From: a virus
Reading direction: 5' to 3' (one strand)
Virus record (IMG/VR): IMGVR_UViG_3300010158_000243
Coordinates: 1 to 29,628 of that record
DNA: 29,628 nucleotides
Position numbers and translations under genes: made by a program
The notes under the pieces: model-generated
What the model was told of the DNA's origin: nothing
What the model saw: only the letters and a program-made list of their open reading frames with translations
Databases searched by the model: none
Shown here: positions 19,625-27,367 of the stretch, piece by piece
Layout of the letters: the number at the start of each line of letters is the position of its first letter
Position numbering within the stretch: the stretch's first letter is position 1

Positions 19625-19723
19625 ATGAAAGTAGATCCAATAATGTTCACCTGCTCGTTCTTTGTGTTCCTTCCAGCAACACTGTTAGTAATGACGATAT
19701 TGTCGGCAATTGCAACTTGGTAA
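19625..19723 (+). CDS. 32-residue membrane micro-protein
   Basis: ATG 19625 to TAA 19721-19723. The product is largely one membrane helix (TCSFFVFLPATLLVMTILSA) preceded by KVDP. An in-frame ATG at 19598 could add nine residues. Its last codons (GCA ACT TGG TAA) are part of the second copy of the 16-base repeat, so the repeat ends the gene and leads into the next one. No known family. Confidence 0.5.
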   Translation: MKVDPIMFTCSFFVFLPATLLVMTILSAIATW

Positions 19724-19727
19724 CCAA
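19712..19727 (+). repeat. Direct repeat with palindrome, second copy
   Basis: Second exact copy of GCAACTTGGTAACCAA. It spans the stop of the 32-residue gene and ends five bases before the ATG at 19733. Confidence 0.75.
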
Positions 19728-19732
19728 ACACC

Positions 19733-20002
19733 ATGAAAGTAAAAATCACGACCAAGTACATCGGTGGCGATTATCTAAGCGAGCTAAGTTACAGCTCGTT
19801 AAAGACGGCAATGCCGAGGATAATCGACACCTATAACCCTCAGAAAGGGATCCGGCACGCGCTAATAGAGTTCACAGTGGGAGTGGGTGAAAAGAAATAT
19901 GTGTTGGAACACATGCCATTGATCAGAGACTATAACTGGCGTGACATACAGGTCATGCTAGAAATGCTCGCTGACATAGAGAATGCCTCACTGGCTGTGT
20001 AA
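19733..20002 (+). CDS. Unknown 89-residue protein
   Basis: A compact soluble protein: strand-like N-terminus (MKVKITTKYIGGDYLSELS), a basic middle (YNPQKGIRHALIEFTVGVGE) and a C-terminal helix (WRDIQVMLEMLADIENAS). No membrane or metal motifs. The ATG is five bases after the repeated palindromic element. A terminator follows eight bases after the stop. Confidence 0.72.
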   Translation: MKVKITTKYIGGDYLSELSYSSLKTAMPRIIDTYNPQKGIRHALIEFTVGVGEKKYVLEHMPLIRDYNWRDIQVMLEMLADIENASLAV

Positions 20003-20010
20003 TCTAGTTT

Positions 20011-20048
20011 AAAAAGAGGTTGGGTTCTATCCCCAATGCTCTTTTTTT
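20011..20048 (+). terminator. Intrinsic terminator with AGC tail
   Basis: AAAAAGAG pairs with CTCTTTTT, with TTGGG/CCCAA inside. The T-run is followed by AGC. It closes the 19548-20002 unit. Confidence 0.88.
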
Positions 20049-20083
20049 AGCTATCGACCCCTCGGCGAAATTCGTGAATTTAA

Positions 20084-20099
20084 TGGTATAATATATTGA
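20084..20099 (+). promoter_or_regulatory. Phage promoter, exact consensus, leaderless
   Basis: TGGTATAATATATTGA, third exact copy. Its last base, the predicted transcript start, is the A of ATG 20099, so the mRNA should have no 5' leader at all. Confidence 0.8.
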
Positions 20100-20473
20100 T
20101 GATTATATCAAATCTTAACCAAAAACTGGAAAGCGTTAATCATTTTTTTGATAACGCTGGATGGCGGGTAAAACCCGTACAAGACGAAGCCTTCTCTGCT
20201 TTCGCTTTCCTAGGAAACGAAAACAAAGATGGCTGTTTAATGATTCAATGTACAAATACTGGATTTTTTGTTCAGTACTGGTATTTGAGCATTAAAGAAG
20301 TCTTGCGGGAATGGTTCTATGATGACGAGGCCAAGCGTGAAAAACTTGGAGGTTATCGCAAAAAGCTACCACAATCTGCTGGCACGGCAAATCTCGATTC
20401 TTTTGATGCCCTGGTCGAATATTCGATCACTGCTATCGAGGAATGGGAAGACTGTGCTAAGGATAAATGGTAG
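20099..20473 (+). CDS. Unknown 124-residue protein, leaderless mRNA
   Basis: Start set at ATG 20099, the last base of the promoter consensus. An in-frame TTG at 20096 would lie upstream of the predicted transcript. The product is soluble, with SNLNQKLESVNHFFDNAGWR at the N-terminus, a strand-rich centre (KDGCLMIQCTNTGFFVQYWY) and an acidic C-terminal helix (ALVEYSITAIEEWEDCAKD). No family recognised. It is a single-gene unit between two terminators. Confidence 0.75.
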   Translation: MIISNLNQKLESVNHFFDNAGWRVKPVQDEAFSAFAFLGNENKDGCLMIQCTNTGFFVQYWYLSIKEVLREWFYDDEAKREKLGGYRKKLPQSAGTANLDSFDALVEYSITAIEEWEDCAKDKW

Positions 20474-20483
20474 TTTTTAAAAG

Positions 20484-20525
20484 AAAAGCTGGTTTGGGGG
20501 AAACTCCAGATCAGCTCTTTTTTTT
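20484..20525 (+). terminator. Intrinsic terminator with AGC tail
   Basis: AGCTG (20487-20491) pairs with CAGCT (20512-20516), extended by a TGG/CCA pair inside and by flanking A/T pairs, followed by eight T and AGC. It closes the 20099 unit. Confidence 0.82.
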
Positions 20526-20551
20526 AGCTAGTAACCACTCAAGACAATATC

Positions 20552-20557
20552 TATAAT
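20552..20557 (+). promoter_or_regulatory. -10 box, nearly leaderless
   Basis: TATAAT lies nine bases upstream of ATG 20567, predicting a leader of about three bases. The box lacks the TG extension and TATTGA of the consensus. A terminator lies just upstream, so a promoter is required here. Confidence 0.55.
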
Positions 20558-20566
20558 ACTAGAACT

Positions 20567-21763
20567 ATGAACAGCAAACAGGCAAACATATCAGCTAACT
20601 TTGAGAAACAGATCATGAATCTTCTCAAAAAGAACAAACTCACTGGATTCAGATCAGGAGCAGCAGCAAGAGAAGCAATGATGGGTGGAGGAGTAGGAGG
20701 AGCGGTAGGACTGGCTGATGCGATGAAAGACGACAGCTCAGGCAATGTACCTGATGATGATAAAATGTCTCATTATCTGAAGTCTATCCTAGGATATGGA
20801 ACCGCTGGTGCAGGAATAGGTGCAGGCTTTGGATTAAAAAAAGGATTAAAGCTTAAAAACCAAGCAGCCAAGGCTCATCTTAAGGATCTCTTGCCTGGTA
20901 TAGAAAAAGAACTAGCCGTAGGGGTAGATCCCACATTGATGGGTGAAGCTAGAAAGAGAGTATTAAACCAGATTGAGCAGCATCACCCAGCAATGGACTA
21001 TGAAACATTCATGGAGAACCTGGCTAATGAAAAAGCACACGCTCCTATGGTTGACAAGAAACCAGGCTTCTTTGAACGTAGAGATATAAAGAGCGAATCA
21101 GGGAAAGCTAAAGAGAAGTTTGAAGCGGGTAGGGCAGAACAAGCGACAAATAGTGCAAATCAAGCCAAGGCTGATGAAGCTATGAGAAAGGTGGAATCTA
21201 ATCTAGAGCCTGCAAAAAGATCCGTAGAAGATATTATCAAAGAAAGGCAGATCGGTGAACCAGGACCAAAGAGCAGGCCTTCTGGTACTACACCATTAGC
21301 TCCAGGCAAAGCAGGAGCAGGATTCAAACCATTATCTAAAGACACAATACCAGGAAATGCTCCAGCAGCTCCTCCAGTACCTGCCCCAGCCCCTGAAAAC
21401 ATATTTCAGAAGATGCACAAAGAAACCACTGAAGAAATAAATAGATACCTGAATCATCTAAGTGGCGGCGGAGCATCTATACTTGGACATGCCGAGAATC
21501 TACAGGCACATAAAGAGGATATAGCTAATTTCGCTAGAAAAGCTCATGGTAGACAAACAAGATCAAGAGAATCACTAGAGGAGTTGAATGATAGAATAAA
21601 CGCTAATCATTCAAAACTGTTCGGTAGGCAAAATACACCATCACCGGCAAATTCTGCCGCTGCCCCTGCAGTTACTGCCGCAACCACACCTACAACAGCA
21701 AACTCTAGTCAAGGATTTCAGAGCTTCGGTAGTATGCTAGGCCAGCTCACTGGTAAACCCTAG
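20567..21763 (+). CDS. Unknown Gly/Ala/Pro-rich protein, possible virion protein
   Basis: A 398-residue protein. The N-terminal 30 residues are charged and helical (SANFEKQIMNLLKKNKLTGF). Two glycine-rich hydrophobic segments follow (AMMGGGVGGAVGLADAM and GYGTAGAGIGAGFGLKKGLK), like those of membrane-inserting or ejected virion proteins. A charged helical centre and a Pro/Ala-rich linker (PGNAPAAPPVPAPAPENIFQ) lead to a second helical part and a low-complexity end. No family recognised. It lies just upstream of the giant multidomain gene and is probably expressed with it, so packaging in the virion is a reasonable guess. Confidence 0.75.
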   Translation: MNSKQANISANFEKQIMNLLKKNKLTGFRSGAAAREAMMGGGVGGAVGLADAMKDDSSGNVPDDDKMSHYLKSILGYGTAGAGIGAGFGLKKGLKLKNQAAKAHLKDLLPGIEKELAVGVDPTLMGEARKRVLNQIEQHHPAMDYETFMENLANEKAHAPMVDKKPGFFERRDIKSESGKAKEKFEAGRAEQATNSANQAKADEAMRKVESNLEPAKRSVEDIIKERQIGEPGPKSRPSGTTPLAPGKAGAGFKPLSKDTIPGNAPAAPPVPAPAPENIFQKMHKETTEEINRYLNHLSGGGASILGHAENLQAHKEDIANFARKAHGRQTRSRESLEELNDRINANHSKLFGRQNTPSPANSAAAPAVTAATTPTTANSSQGFQSFGSMLGQLTGKP

Positions 21764-21801
21764 TAAACCAGTAAGGTATTTAGGCATTATTTGCTCTATA
21801 T

Positions 21802-24800
21802 ATGTTTAATCTCGTACAATTGTTAGCGAATAGGTCAAAAGTTGCAGGAGAAAACGGCAAAATGGAAAAATCTGCCGTTGTACTAGGCAATAGTTTACCT
21901 AATCCAGGTCCAACAAGACTAGGTCAGCTGGCAGGTGTTAACGAAACCAAATCTAGTCATCAGACTGGGCTAACTAAAGAATTAACGAATCCATATCAAC
22001 CTAGCGTTGCTCCCAAACCAGCTGAGGGTCTATCAGCATTCACAGGTAATGATGCAGTTAAAGATGTTTCTCATAGTCCCATACGTTCAAATGTTGCTCC
22101 CGTCGCTCCGAAGCCAGCTCAGTTTACCAGGATACCACGAACCACTGAACCTAGAGGAGTGGGTATTGGTAAGGTAGCAAGGAATACAGGAATAGTGGAC
22201 GTTGATGGTAACGCTTATGTGAACACTGAGGATGTGGAGCTACTGGGTAAACTAGGGTTTAGCATAGATATTAATGAGTATATTGGGCTAGAGAAGACAA
22301 GTGAGGCTTTGGATCTATACTCGTACATAGAGAAAGAGGCTGGAGTTCCTAAAGCTGTAAGTAAAGCTGTAGACAAGGGTGAAGCTTTCAGTGGGTCGTT
22401 TCTAGAAGATATGGAATATAGGGTTCCAAAGGGATATGAGATAAAAGGTGATCTTTGTTGTCCTGTTGAGAAGAAGGCTTCCAGATTAAGAGACAGTGTA
22501 GATATAACCTCACATAGTGATCCTAGCGGCTTGCAGGAATACAAGGCAGCTATCGGTGACAAGCAGATAGGTAATATGCTAGTAGCTGACGTCGAAGGTA
22601 AAGGCAAAGTAGTTGCTCACAGCATACTAGAGCCAGAGTTCCGTGGAATGGGTTTGGGTAAGAAACTATATGGCGAGGTTATGCGTCGACAGCCTGAGGG
22701 TGTGTTACATAGTGGTCCTGTAGTGAGTGATGATGCTAAACGTGTGTGGGATAGTCTAAAACATAATAAGGGATATAACGTAGTTGGTGAAGCTCCTGAA
22801 TTAGTGGGGCAAATAAATAGTAAGGCTTTAAATATTCCAAATAAAATTAAAAAAGTGTTGGCTGCTCCTGCTGCAGCTGAAGTTAAGGGATCTCTATTAG
22901 GTAAAATAAAGAGTCTATTGGGTGCTGTTAAAAAAGCTGAAGCCACTCACAAGTTAGATAAGGAGGCTAGTGAGAAGACTGGTTCAGTTGAAAAAGAGTC
23001 TTTTGAAAAGACTGCTATAGGTAATAAAAGTGTTAATAGGCTGTTTGAGTCGCTAGAAAAAACCGCAGCAGCTGATCCAAGTCAGTCTATTCTAGTAACA
23101 GGTCATAGTGGCGCAGGAAAAAGTACACTAGCCAAAGCTCTGGCTGAAAGATTAAAGCTTCCACTAGAACGTGTGGATGCTCATCCGGAGTTTAAAGAAT
23201 ATGTAACCAAAGACGATCATGGTCGCTGGCAAAAGTCTCTTACTCCAGGCACAGAAGAGCATACTTTCTATACTGATCTAGTACACCGAGCTAATCAGCA
23301 TACACTAGAGAATAGTCCAGCAGCAGCAATCATAGAAGGAGCTCAATTAGGTCATATGACTCCTGAAGAGCTAGCTAAATACAAAGCACATATTGTAGTT
23401 GGTGGTGATCCTGAGCAGAGTATAGCGCAGAGAATAGCTCGATCAGCTAAAAAGAAAGGTATTACATTCACACCTGCTGAGATACTCGAGAAGCAACAAA
23501 AGGCTAGGGCGGTTGTGGATTTTTGGGCTCCTGGCATAGAGAAGTTTAAAAAGCTTCCAGGTATGCTTCACTATAATCATACAGAACACGAGCTGGAACC
23601 ACTGCTCAAGAAACTGCAGGGTATATTACATAAAAAAGCTGAAGAGACTCACGAACTAGAAAAAACTGCGTCGTCTGCAAGCAGACGTATCATGGATATG
23701 TTAGGAACAGCAGATCAGGGTAAAATAAATGAAACACTAGACAGAGTAACAAATTTAGGGAAAAACAATGAGCAACCTAGGGCGGTACAGGTGCCCTCTA
23801 ATGATGGTGCCCAATACACTTCTTACACCCCCGCACCGATACAACAAAACTCTAGCTTTTCTGATCTGCTGGGAAGCAAGCAAAGAGAACTAGCCAATAG
23901 ATATGGAGGATATAATACTGATAATAATAGCAGTGTAAACTCGAGATTAGCCAATAGATATCGCGAGATGCACCAGACGAGTAATCGGTCTCCTGAAGAA
24001 GGGCCTCGTTCGACCAAAGTAGAAGATCTTAGAGATGGTGATAGTTTTAGTCGGCAGAAAATAGATGCCAGTCTAAAAGGAAAAAACGTGAGCGGTGTCT
24101 TAGATCCTCGAGGGCATTCTCAAGGTGTATTAGCTCAATTTAAAATAGATAACCCTAATTTTACAGAGGAACCTTATTTCACACCACATGGAACAGATAC
24201 AAACCTTGATGTGAGAAAAGATAAAAATGCACTACCTCCACTAAAAGATCGTGTTGGTCAAGAGCATTTAGATCCAACTAAAAGAAACACTTTCGAAACT
24301 GTATTAAACTCACAAAACGTACGCTCAGACGCAAAGAGATTAAATGCAACACAGTATTTTTTACCTTCCACTGAAAATAAACCTGGTAGCATACACACAT
24401 CACAACTACCTAACGCGCTACAAGGATATATGTATAAGGGAAATCCTATAGATACCATACAGGCGGCTAAAAATTTAGGAGAAGTGTCAAAAATGCCTGT
24501 AGAAAGAGGATTTTTCTTTAGTGGTGAACCTGCAGTATCTGCAAGATATTTAGATTCGACGGCGTTGACAACAGGTAAAGTTGGAACTCCCATGAACCAA
24601 CAGCAACCTGATTATGTTGCTCCTGCAGGATTTCGCGAATTGAGAAGATATGCGAACAATGCGCGAACTTCAAAAAACAGCATAGCTGATTACATGCAAG
24701 ACAAATTAAAATATTCTCCTGCAGCACAACCGCAACCTCAGGCACCGCAACCTCAGGCACCGCAACCTCAGTCACCGACACCTCAGGCACCGCAACCTCA

Positions 24801-26850
24801 GGCACCGACACCTGATCAAGGTATGCCGGCTAACTATATGCGTACATCAAGAAGCCGCGCGATTCCTCCACCGGGAGCACCAGTACAAAGCCTAGCAGGT
24901 AATCTTTCAAAGGGGTTAGGTGCAGCTCAAACCGTTGCAGCCGGTGTTGGAGTAGCTAAAAACATATACGATGGTAATTATGGGCAAGCTGCAGCAGGAA
25001 CTGGTATGATGGCTGGCGGTAAGCTATTAGCTAAAAACCCAGTAACCGCAAAGGCTCTTCCCGCTTTAGGAGCATATACTAGCGGGGTAGACACCGTGAA
25101 TAAAGTGAAAGATAATGACTTAACAGGTGCAGCCATATCTGGAGCAAATACGGTAGCTAACGGAATGATGATGTATCCTCCAACAGCCCCCTTGGGTGCG
25201 GTAGCTAGTGCTGGATTAACTGGTATTGGTATGGCAAGAGACGCATATAGAAACCAGATGGTTCCAAATCCAAACTACGCCAAACAAAGTAATGGTGCAA
25301 TGAGTGACAGTCAAAAGCTTTATGCTCCAGGTACACCTGCAGCAGTGCCTAGAAAGGATGTCGGCAGTAAACCGCAAACTGCTGCACCACTAGCTAAACA
25401 GGGAGAAGCCACTCACGAACTAGAGAAAGAGGCTAGTAAGGCGTCTAGGCGGGTAATGGAGATATTGCGTAAAGCTAGTCCTACTAAAAAACAAGAGCTT
25501 ATAAAAAGGCTGCATAAAAATAACATAACTCAAAGTAGCGATCTAGATAAAATGATTTTAGCTAAGCCGATGGCTAAATTTAAAGACTTCACTCTAAGTG
25601 AGAGCATTGTGGATAAAATGTTACGTGGAACTGGTCACGAGAGAGACAGTGTAGCTGATAAATTTAATCTAGGAACCACAAGAAAGGACATCACATCAAT
25701 TTTAAACGCAGACTCCACCGGGAAAACGTATTTATTTGGGCAGTATCCTATCAAACAGGAAGGCCTGGGAGAATTGTTATTTACTCCACATCTAGCAGAA
25801 GGAGATGAGTTAAAAAGAAAAGAAAAGTTAATTAAATATTTGGCAGACCCTAAAAGTGTTAGATTGCACGGAAGAAATCAAGGCTGGCAAAAACAGTTAA
25901 ATTACGAAACGGTTATAGGTAAACATAATATTGTAGATCCTTCCAAAAAATTAAAGGCTAACTATTTCATCCCTGTAAAAAAGCCTTCACCTTCCACGGT
26001 GACTCCAAATCTTCTTCCCACTTCGGAGCACGGATATATGTATAAAGGAGGACCTTCTGACAGCTTGCAAGATGCTCGCAACTTACGTAAAGCCGTAGAT
26101 ACCAGCGGATATTTCTTTAGTGGTAATCCTGAGATTTCTGCAGGTTACGCAGGTGAGGCGAAATTTTTACAGCCTGCAGGTTTTCGAGATTTGCGATCCC
26201 ATCTATCAGTTGCGCCAGAACTGCGTAAAAAACATAGACTGATGGCGAGTAACTTAGAAAATTACATCAAGCCTGACCCTGCAGTGATTTCTAATCCTAG
26301 CCTAAGCACTAAGCTAAAGATGTATGGAAAAAATCTATTAGACTCGTTTAAAAAAGCTGAAGCCACTCACGAGCTCAAGAGCAGTAATATCAAAGCTGTA
26401 GGATACGACAAAAAAGAAAAGGAACTAGAGGTACATTTCCACAGTGGTGGAGAATACAAGTATAGTGATGTCCCAGCGAGTCTCTTTCATCGTCTACTGA
26501 AGGTGAAGAGTCCTGGAGGGTTCTTCCACAAGCATATCAAGAAAGACAACCCTTTTGAATACGAACGCTTGAACAAGGCTGCAGGAATTCCTGAGCATGT
26601 AAGGAAAGCTATGATCAACGGCGAGCGTGAGGTTCTTCAGAGATCTCAGAAAGCTAGTGTGGCTAGCCGACTCAACAATATAGCTGCAAAGAAGCATAAG
26701 GATGAGTTGTCTCGTTTGATCAACATGGGTGAAGAAAAGGTTGTCTATCCACCCAGTGCGTACAATAATCAAACTAGTCTGAAGTTGAGCCTGCCAGAGA
26801 TAGACTACGAAAAGACTCAGAAATATATATTACCCCGTAAAACGTCATGA
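21802..26850 (+). CDS. Giant multidomain protein: GNAT, kinase, two ART-like domains, KTSC
   Basis: A 1682-residue protein built of modules. Residues about 235-325: GNAT-like acetyltransferase with the acetyl-CoA loop RGMGLGKKLYGEV at 281. Residues about 428-600: P-loop kinase of zeta-toxin type, Walker A GHSGAGKST at 434-442. Residues about 790-960 and 1290-1500: two paralogous domains, both with GYMYKGxP, G(F/Y)FFSGxPxxSAxY and PAGFR(E/D)LR, which look like ADP-ribosyltransferase folds. Residues about 970-1005: Pro/Gln repeat, then a Gly/Ala-rich hydrophobic region. Residues 1527-1593: KTSC domain (IKAVGYDKKEKELEVHFHSG). The linker AE(A/E)TH(E/K)L recurs at 379, 613, 1202 and 1519. Probably a virion-packaged set of host-modifying enzymes, by analogy with T4 Alt; this is inference. 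Confidence 0.85.
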   Translation: MFNLVQLLANRSKVAGENGKMEKSAVVLGNSLPNPGPTRLGQLAGVNETKSSHQTGLTKELTNPYQPSVAPKPAEGLSAFTGNDAVKDVSHSPIRSNVAPVAPKPAQFTRIPRTTEPRGVGIGKVARNTGIVDVDGNAYVNTEDVELLGKLGFSIDINEYIGLEKTSEALDLYSYIEKEAGVPKAVSKAVDKGEAFSGSFLEDMEYRVPKGYEIKGDLCCPVEKKASRLRDSVDITSHSDPSGLQEYKAAIGDKQIGNMLVADVEGKGKVVAHSILEPEFRGMGLGKKLYGEVMRRQPEGVLHSGPVVSDDAKRVWDSLKHNKGYNVVGEAPELVGQINSKALNIPNKIKKVLAAPAAAEVKGSLLGKIKSLLGAVKKAEATHKLDKEASEKTGSVEKESFEKTAIGNKSVNRLFESLEKTAAADPSQSILVTGHSGAGKSTLAKALAERLKLPLERVDAHPEFKEYVTKDDHGRWQKSLTPGTEEHTFYTDLVHRANQHTLENSPAAAIIEGAQLGHMTPEELAKYKAHIVVGGDPEQSIAQRIARSAKKKGITFTPAEILEKQQKARAVVDFWAPGIEKFKKLPGMLHYNHTEHELEPLLKKLQGILHKKAEETHELEKTASSASRRIMDMLGTADQGKINETLDRVTNLGKNNEQPRAVQVPSNDGAQYTSYTPAPIQQNSSFSDLLGSKQRELANRYGGYNTDNNSSVNSRLANRYREMHQTSNRSPEEGPRSTKVEDLRDGDSFSRQKIDASLKGKNVSGVLDPRGHSQGVLAQFKIDNPNFTEEPYFTPHGTDTNLDVRKDKNALPPLKDRVGQEHLDPTKRNTFETVLNSQNVRSDAKRLNATQYFLPSTENKPGSIHTSQLPNALQGYMYKGNPIDTIQAAKNLGEVSKMPVERGFFFSGEPAVSARYLDSTALTTGKVGTPMNQQQPDYVAPAGFRELRRYANNARTSKNSIADYMQDKLKYSPAAQPQPQAPQPQAPQPQSPTPQAPQPQAPTPDQGMPANYMRTSRSRAIPPPGAPVQSLAGNLSKGLGAAQTVAAGVGVAKNIYDGNYGQAAAGTGMMAGGKLLAKNPVTAKALPALGAYTSGVDTVNKVKDNDLTGAAISGANTVANGMMMYPPTAPLGAVASAGLTGIGMARDAYRNQMVPNPNYAKQSNGAMSDSQKLYAPGTPAAVPRKDVGSKPQTAAPLAKQGEATHELEKEASKASRRVMEILRKASPTKKQELIKRLHKNNITQSSDLDKMILAKPMAKFKDFTLSESIVDKMLRGTGHERDSVADKFNLGTTRKDITSILNADSTGKTYLFGQYPIKQEGLGELLFTPHLAEGDELKRKEKLIKYLADPKSVRLHGRNQGWQKQLNYETVIGKHNIVDPSKKLKANYFIPVKKPSPSTVTPNLLPTSEHGYMYKGGPSDSLQDARNLRKAVDTSGYFFSGNPEISAGYAGEAKFLQPAGFRDLRSHLSVAPELRKKHRLMASNLENYIKPDPAVISNPSLSTKLKMYGKNLLDSFKKAEATHELKSSNIKAVGYDKKEKELEVHFHSGGEYKYSDVPASLFHRLLKVKSPGGFFHKHIKKDNPFEYERLNKAAGIPEHVRKAMINGEREVLQRSQKASVASRLNNIAAKKHKDELSRLINMGEEKVVYPPSAYNNQTSLKLSLPEIDYEKTQKYILPRKTS
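24730..24815 (+). repeat. 15-base tandem repeat coding for Pro/Gln linker
   Basis: Units of CCGCAACCTCAGGCA and close variants (CCGACACCTCAGGCA) are repeated about six times in frame within the giant gene, coding for PQPQAPQPQAP. It forms a flexible spacer between the first ART-like domain and the hydrophobic region. Copy number could change by slippage without breaking the frame. Confidence 0.88.
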
Positions 26851-27365
26851 ATTTAAAAAAAGCATACATCACCGGATTCGTTAAGAGAGCGAATGACTAT
26901 GGACTCAGTGAACGAGAAGCTTTAAGCTTGTTCAAGCAAGCAGCTCCAGGATATAGAACTAACTCTCAGATCGGTTCTGAGATAAACAATATTAACGCTA
27001 ATCCAATCAAGACTACTGGTAGTGCTGCTGTTATGGACTTTCCTCAAAAGGGTGTTGTTCCTCCAAAGCTTCCAGCATATACACCAAACAACGAACAACC
27101 TCATCAGGGACCAGCTACATATCTAGAGAGTATTCCTGCGTTAGGGCATTTCATAGGGCCACCAGCACGAATGATGGAACATGACCCTGTAGGTGCAGGC
27201 CTAGGATTAGCCACAGATGCTCTCGCTTTTGGAGGACCCATCGGACTAGCTGCTGCTGGAGGAGTGTCGGTAGGTAGCAAGGTTAGAGACATGAGTAACT
27301 ATCTCGACAGAAAAGCGGATATTGCCAAGAAGATAGAAAACACGAATAGCCCGGTACAAGGATAA
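26847..27365 (+). CDS. Unknown 172-residue protein, putative virion component
   Basis: Starts four bases inside the giant gene's stop (ATGA). The N-terminus is a basic amphipathic pair of helices (AYITGFVKRANDYGLSEREA, then SLFKQAAP), a pattern I associate with virion proteins of large phages. A Pro/Asn-rich linker follows, then a hydrophobic Gly/Ala-rich segment (GAGLGLATDALAFGGPIGLA) and a charged end. The design of a short basic helix, linker and membrane-active segment matches the neighbouring genes, so it may be packaged or ejected with them. Confidence 0.72.
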   Translation: MNLKKAYITGFVKRANDYGLSEREALSLFKQAAPGYRTNSQIGSEINNINANPIKTTGSAAVMDFPQKGVVPPKLPAYTPNNEQPHQGPATYLESIPALGHFIGPPARMMEHDPVGAGLGLATDALAFGGPIGLAAAGGVSVGSKVRDMSNYLDRKADIAKKIENTNSPVQG

Positions 27366-27367
27366 AT

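Noticed and set aside
24720-24811. Minus-strand frame with VPEVAVPEVS repeats
   Set aside because: It is the reverse reading of the Pro/Gln tandem repeat of the giant gene.
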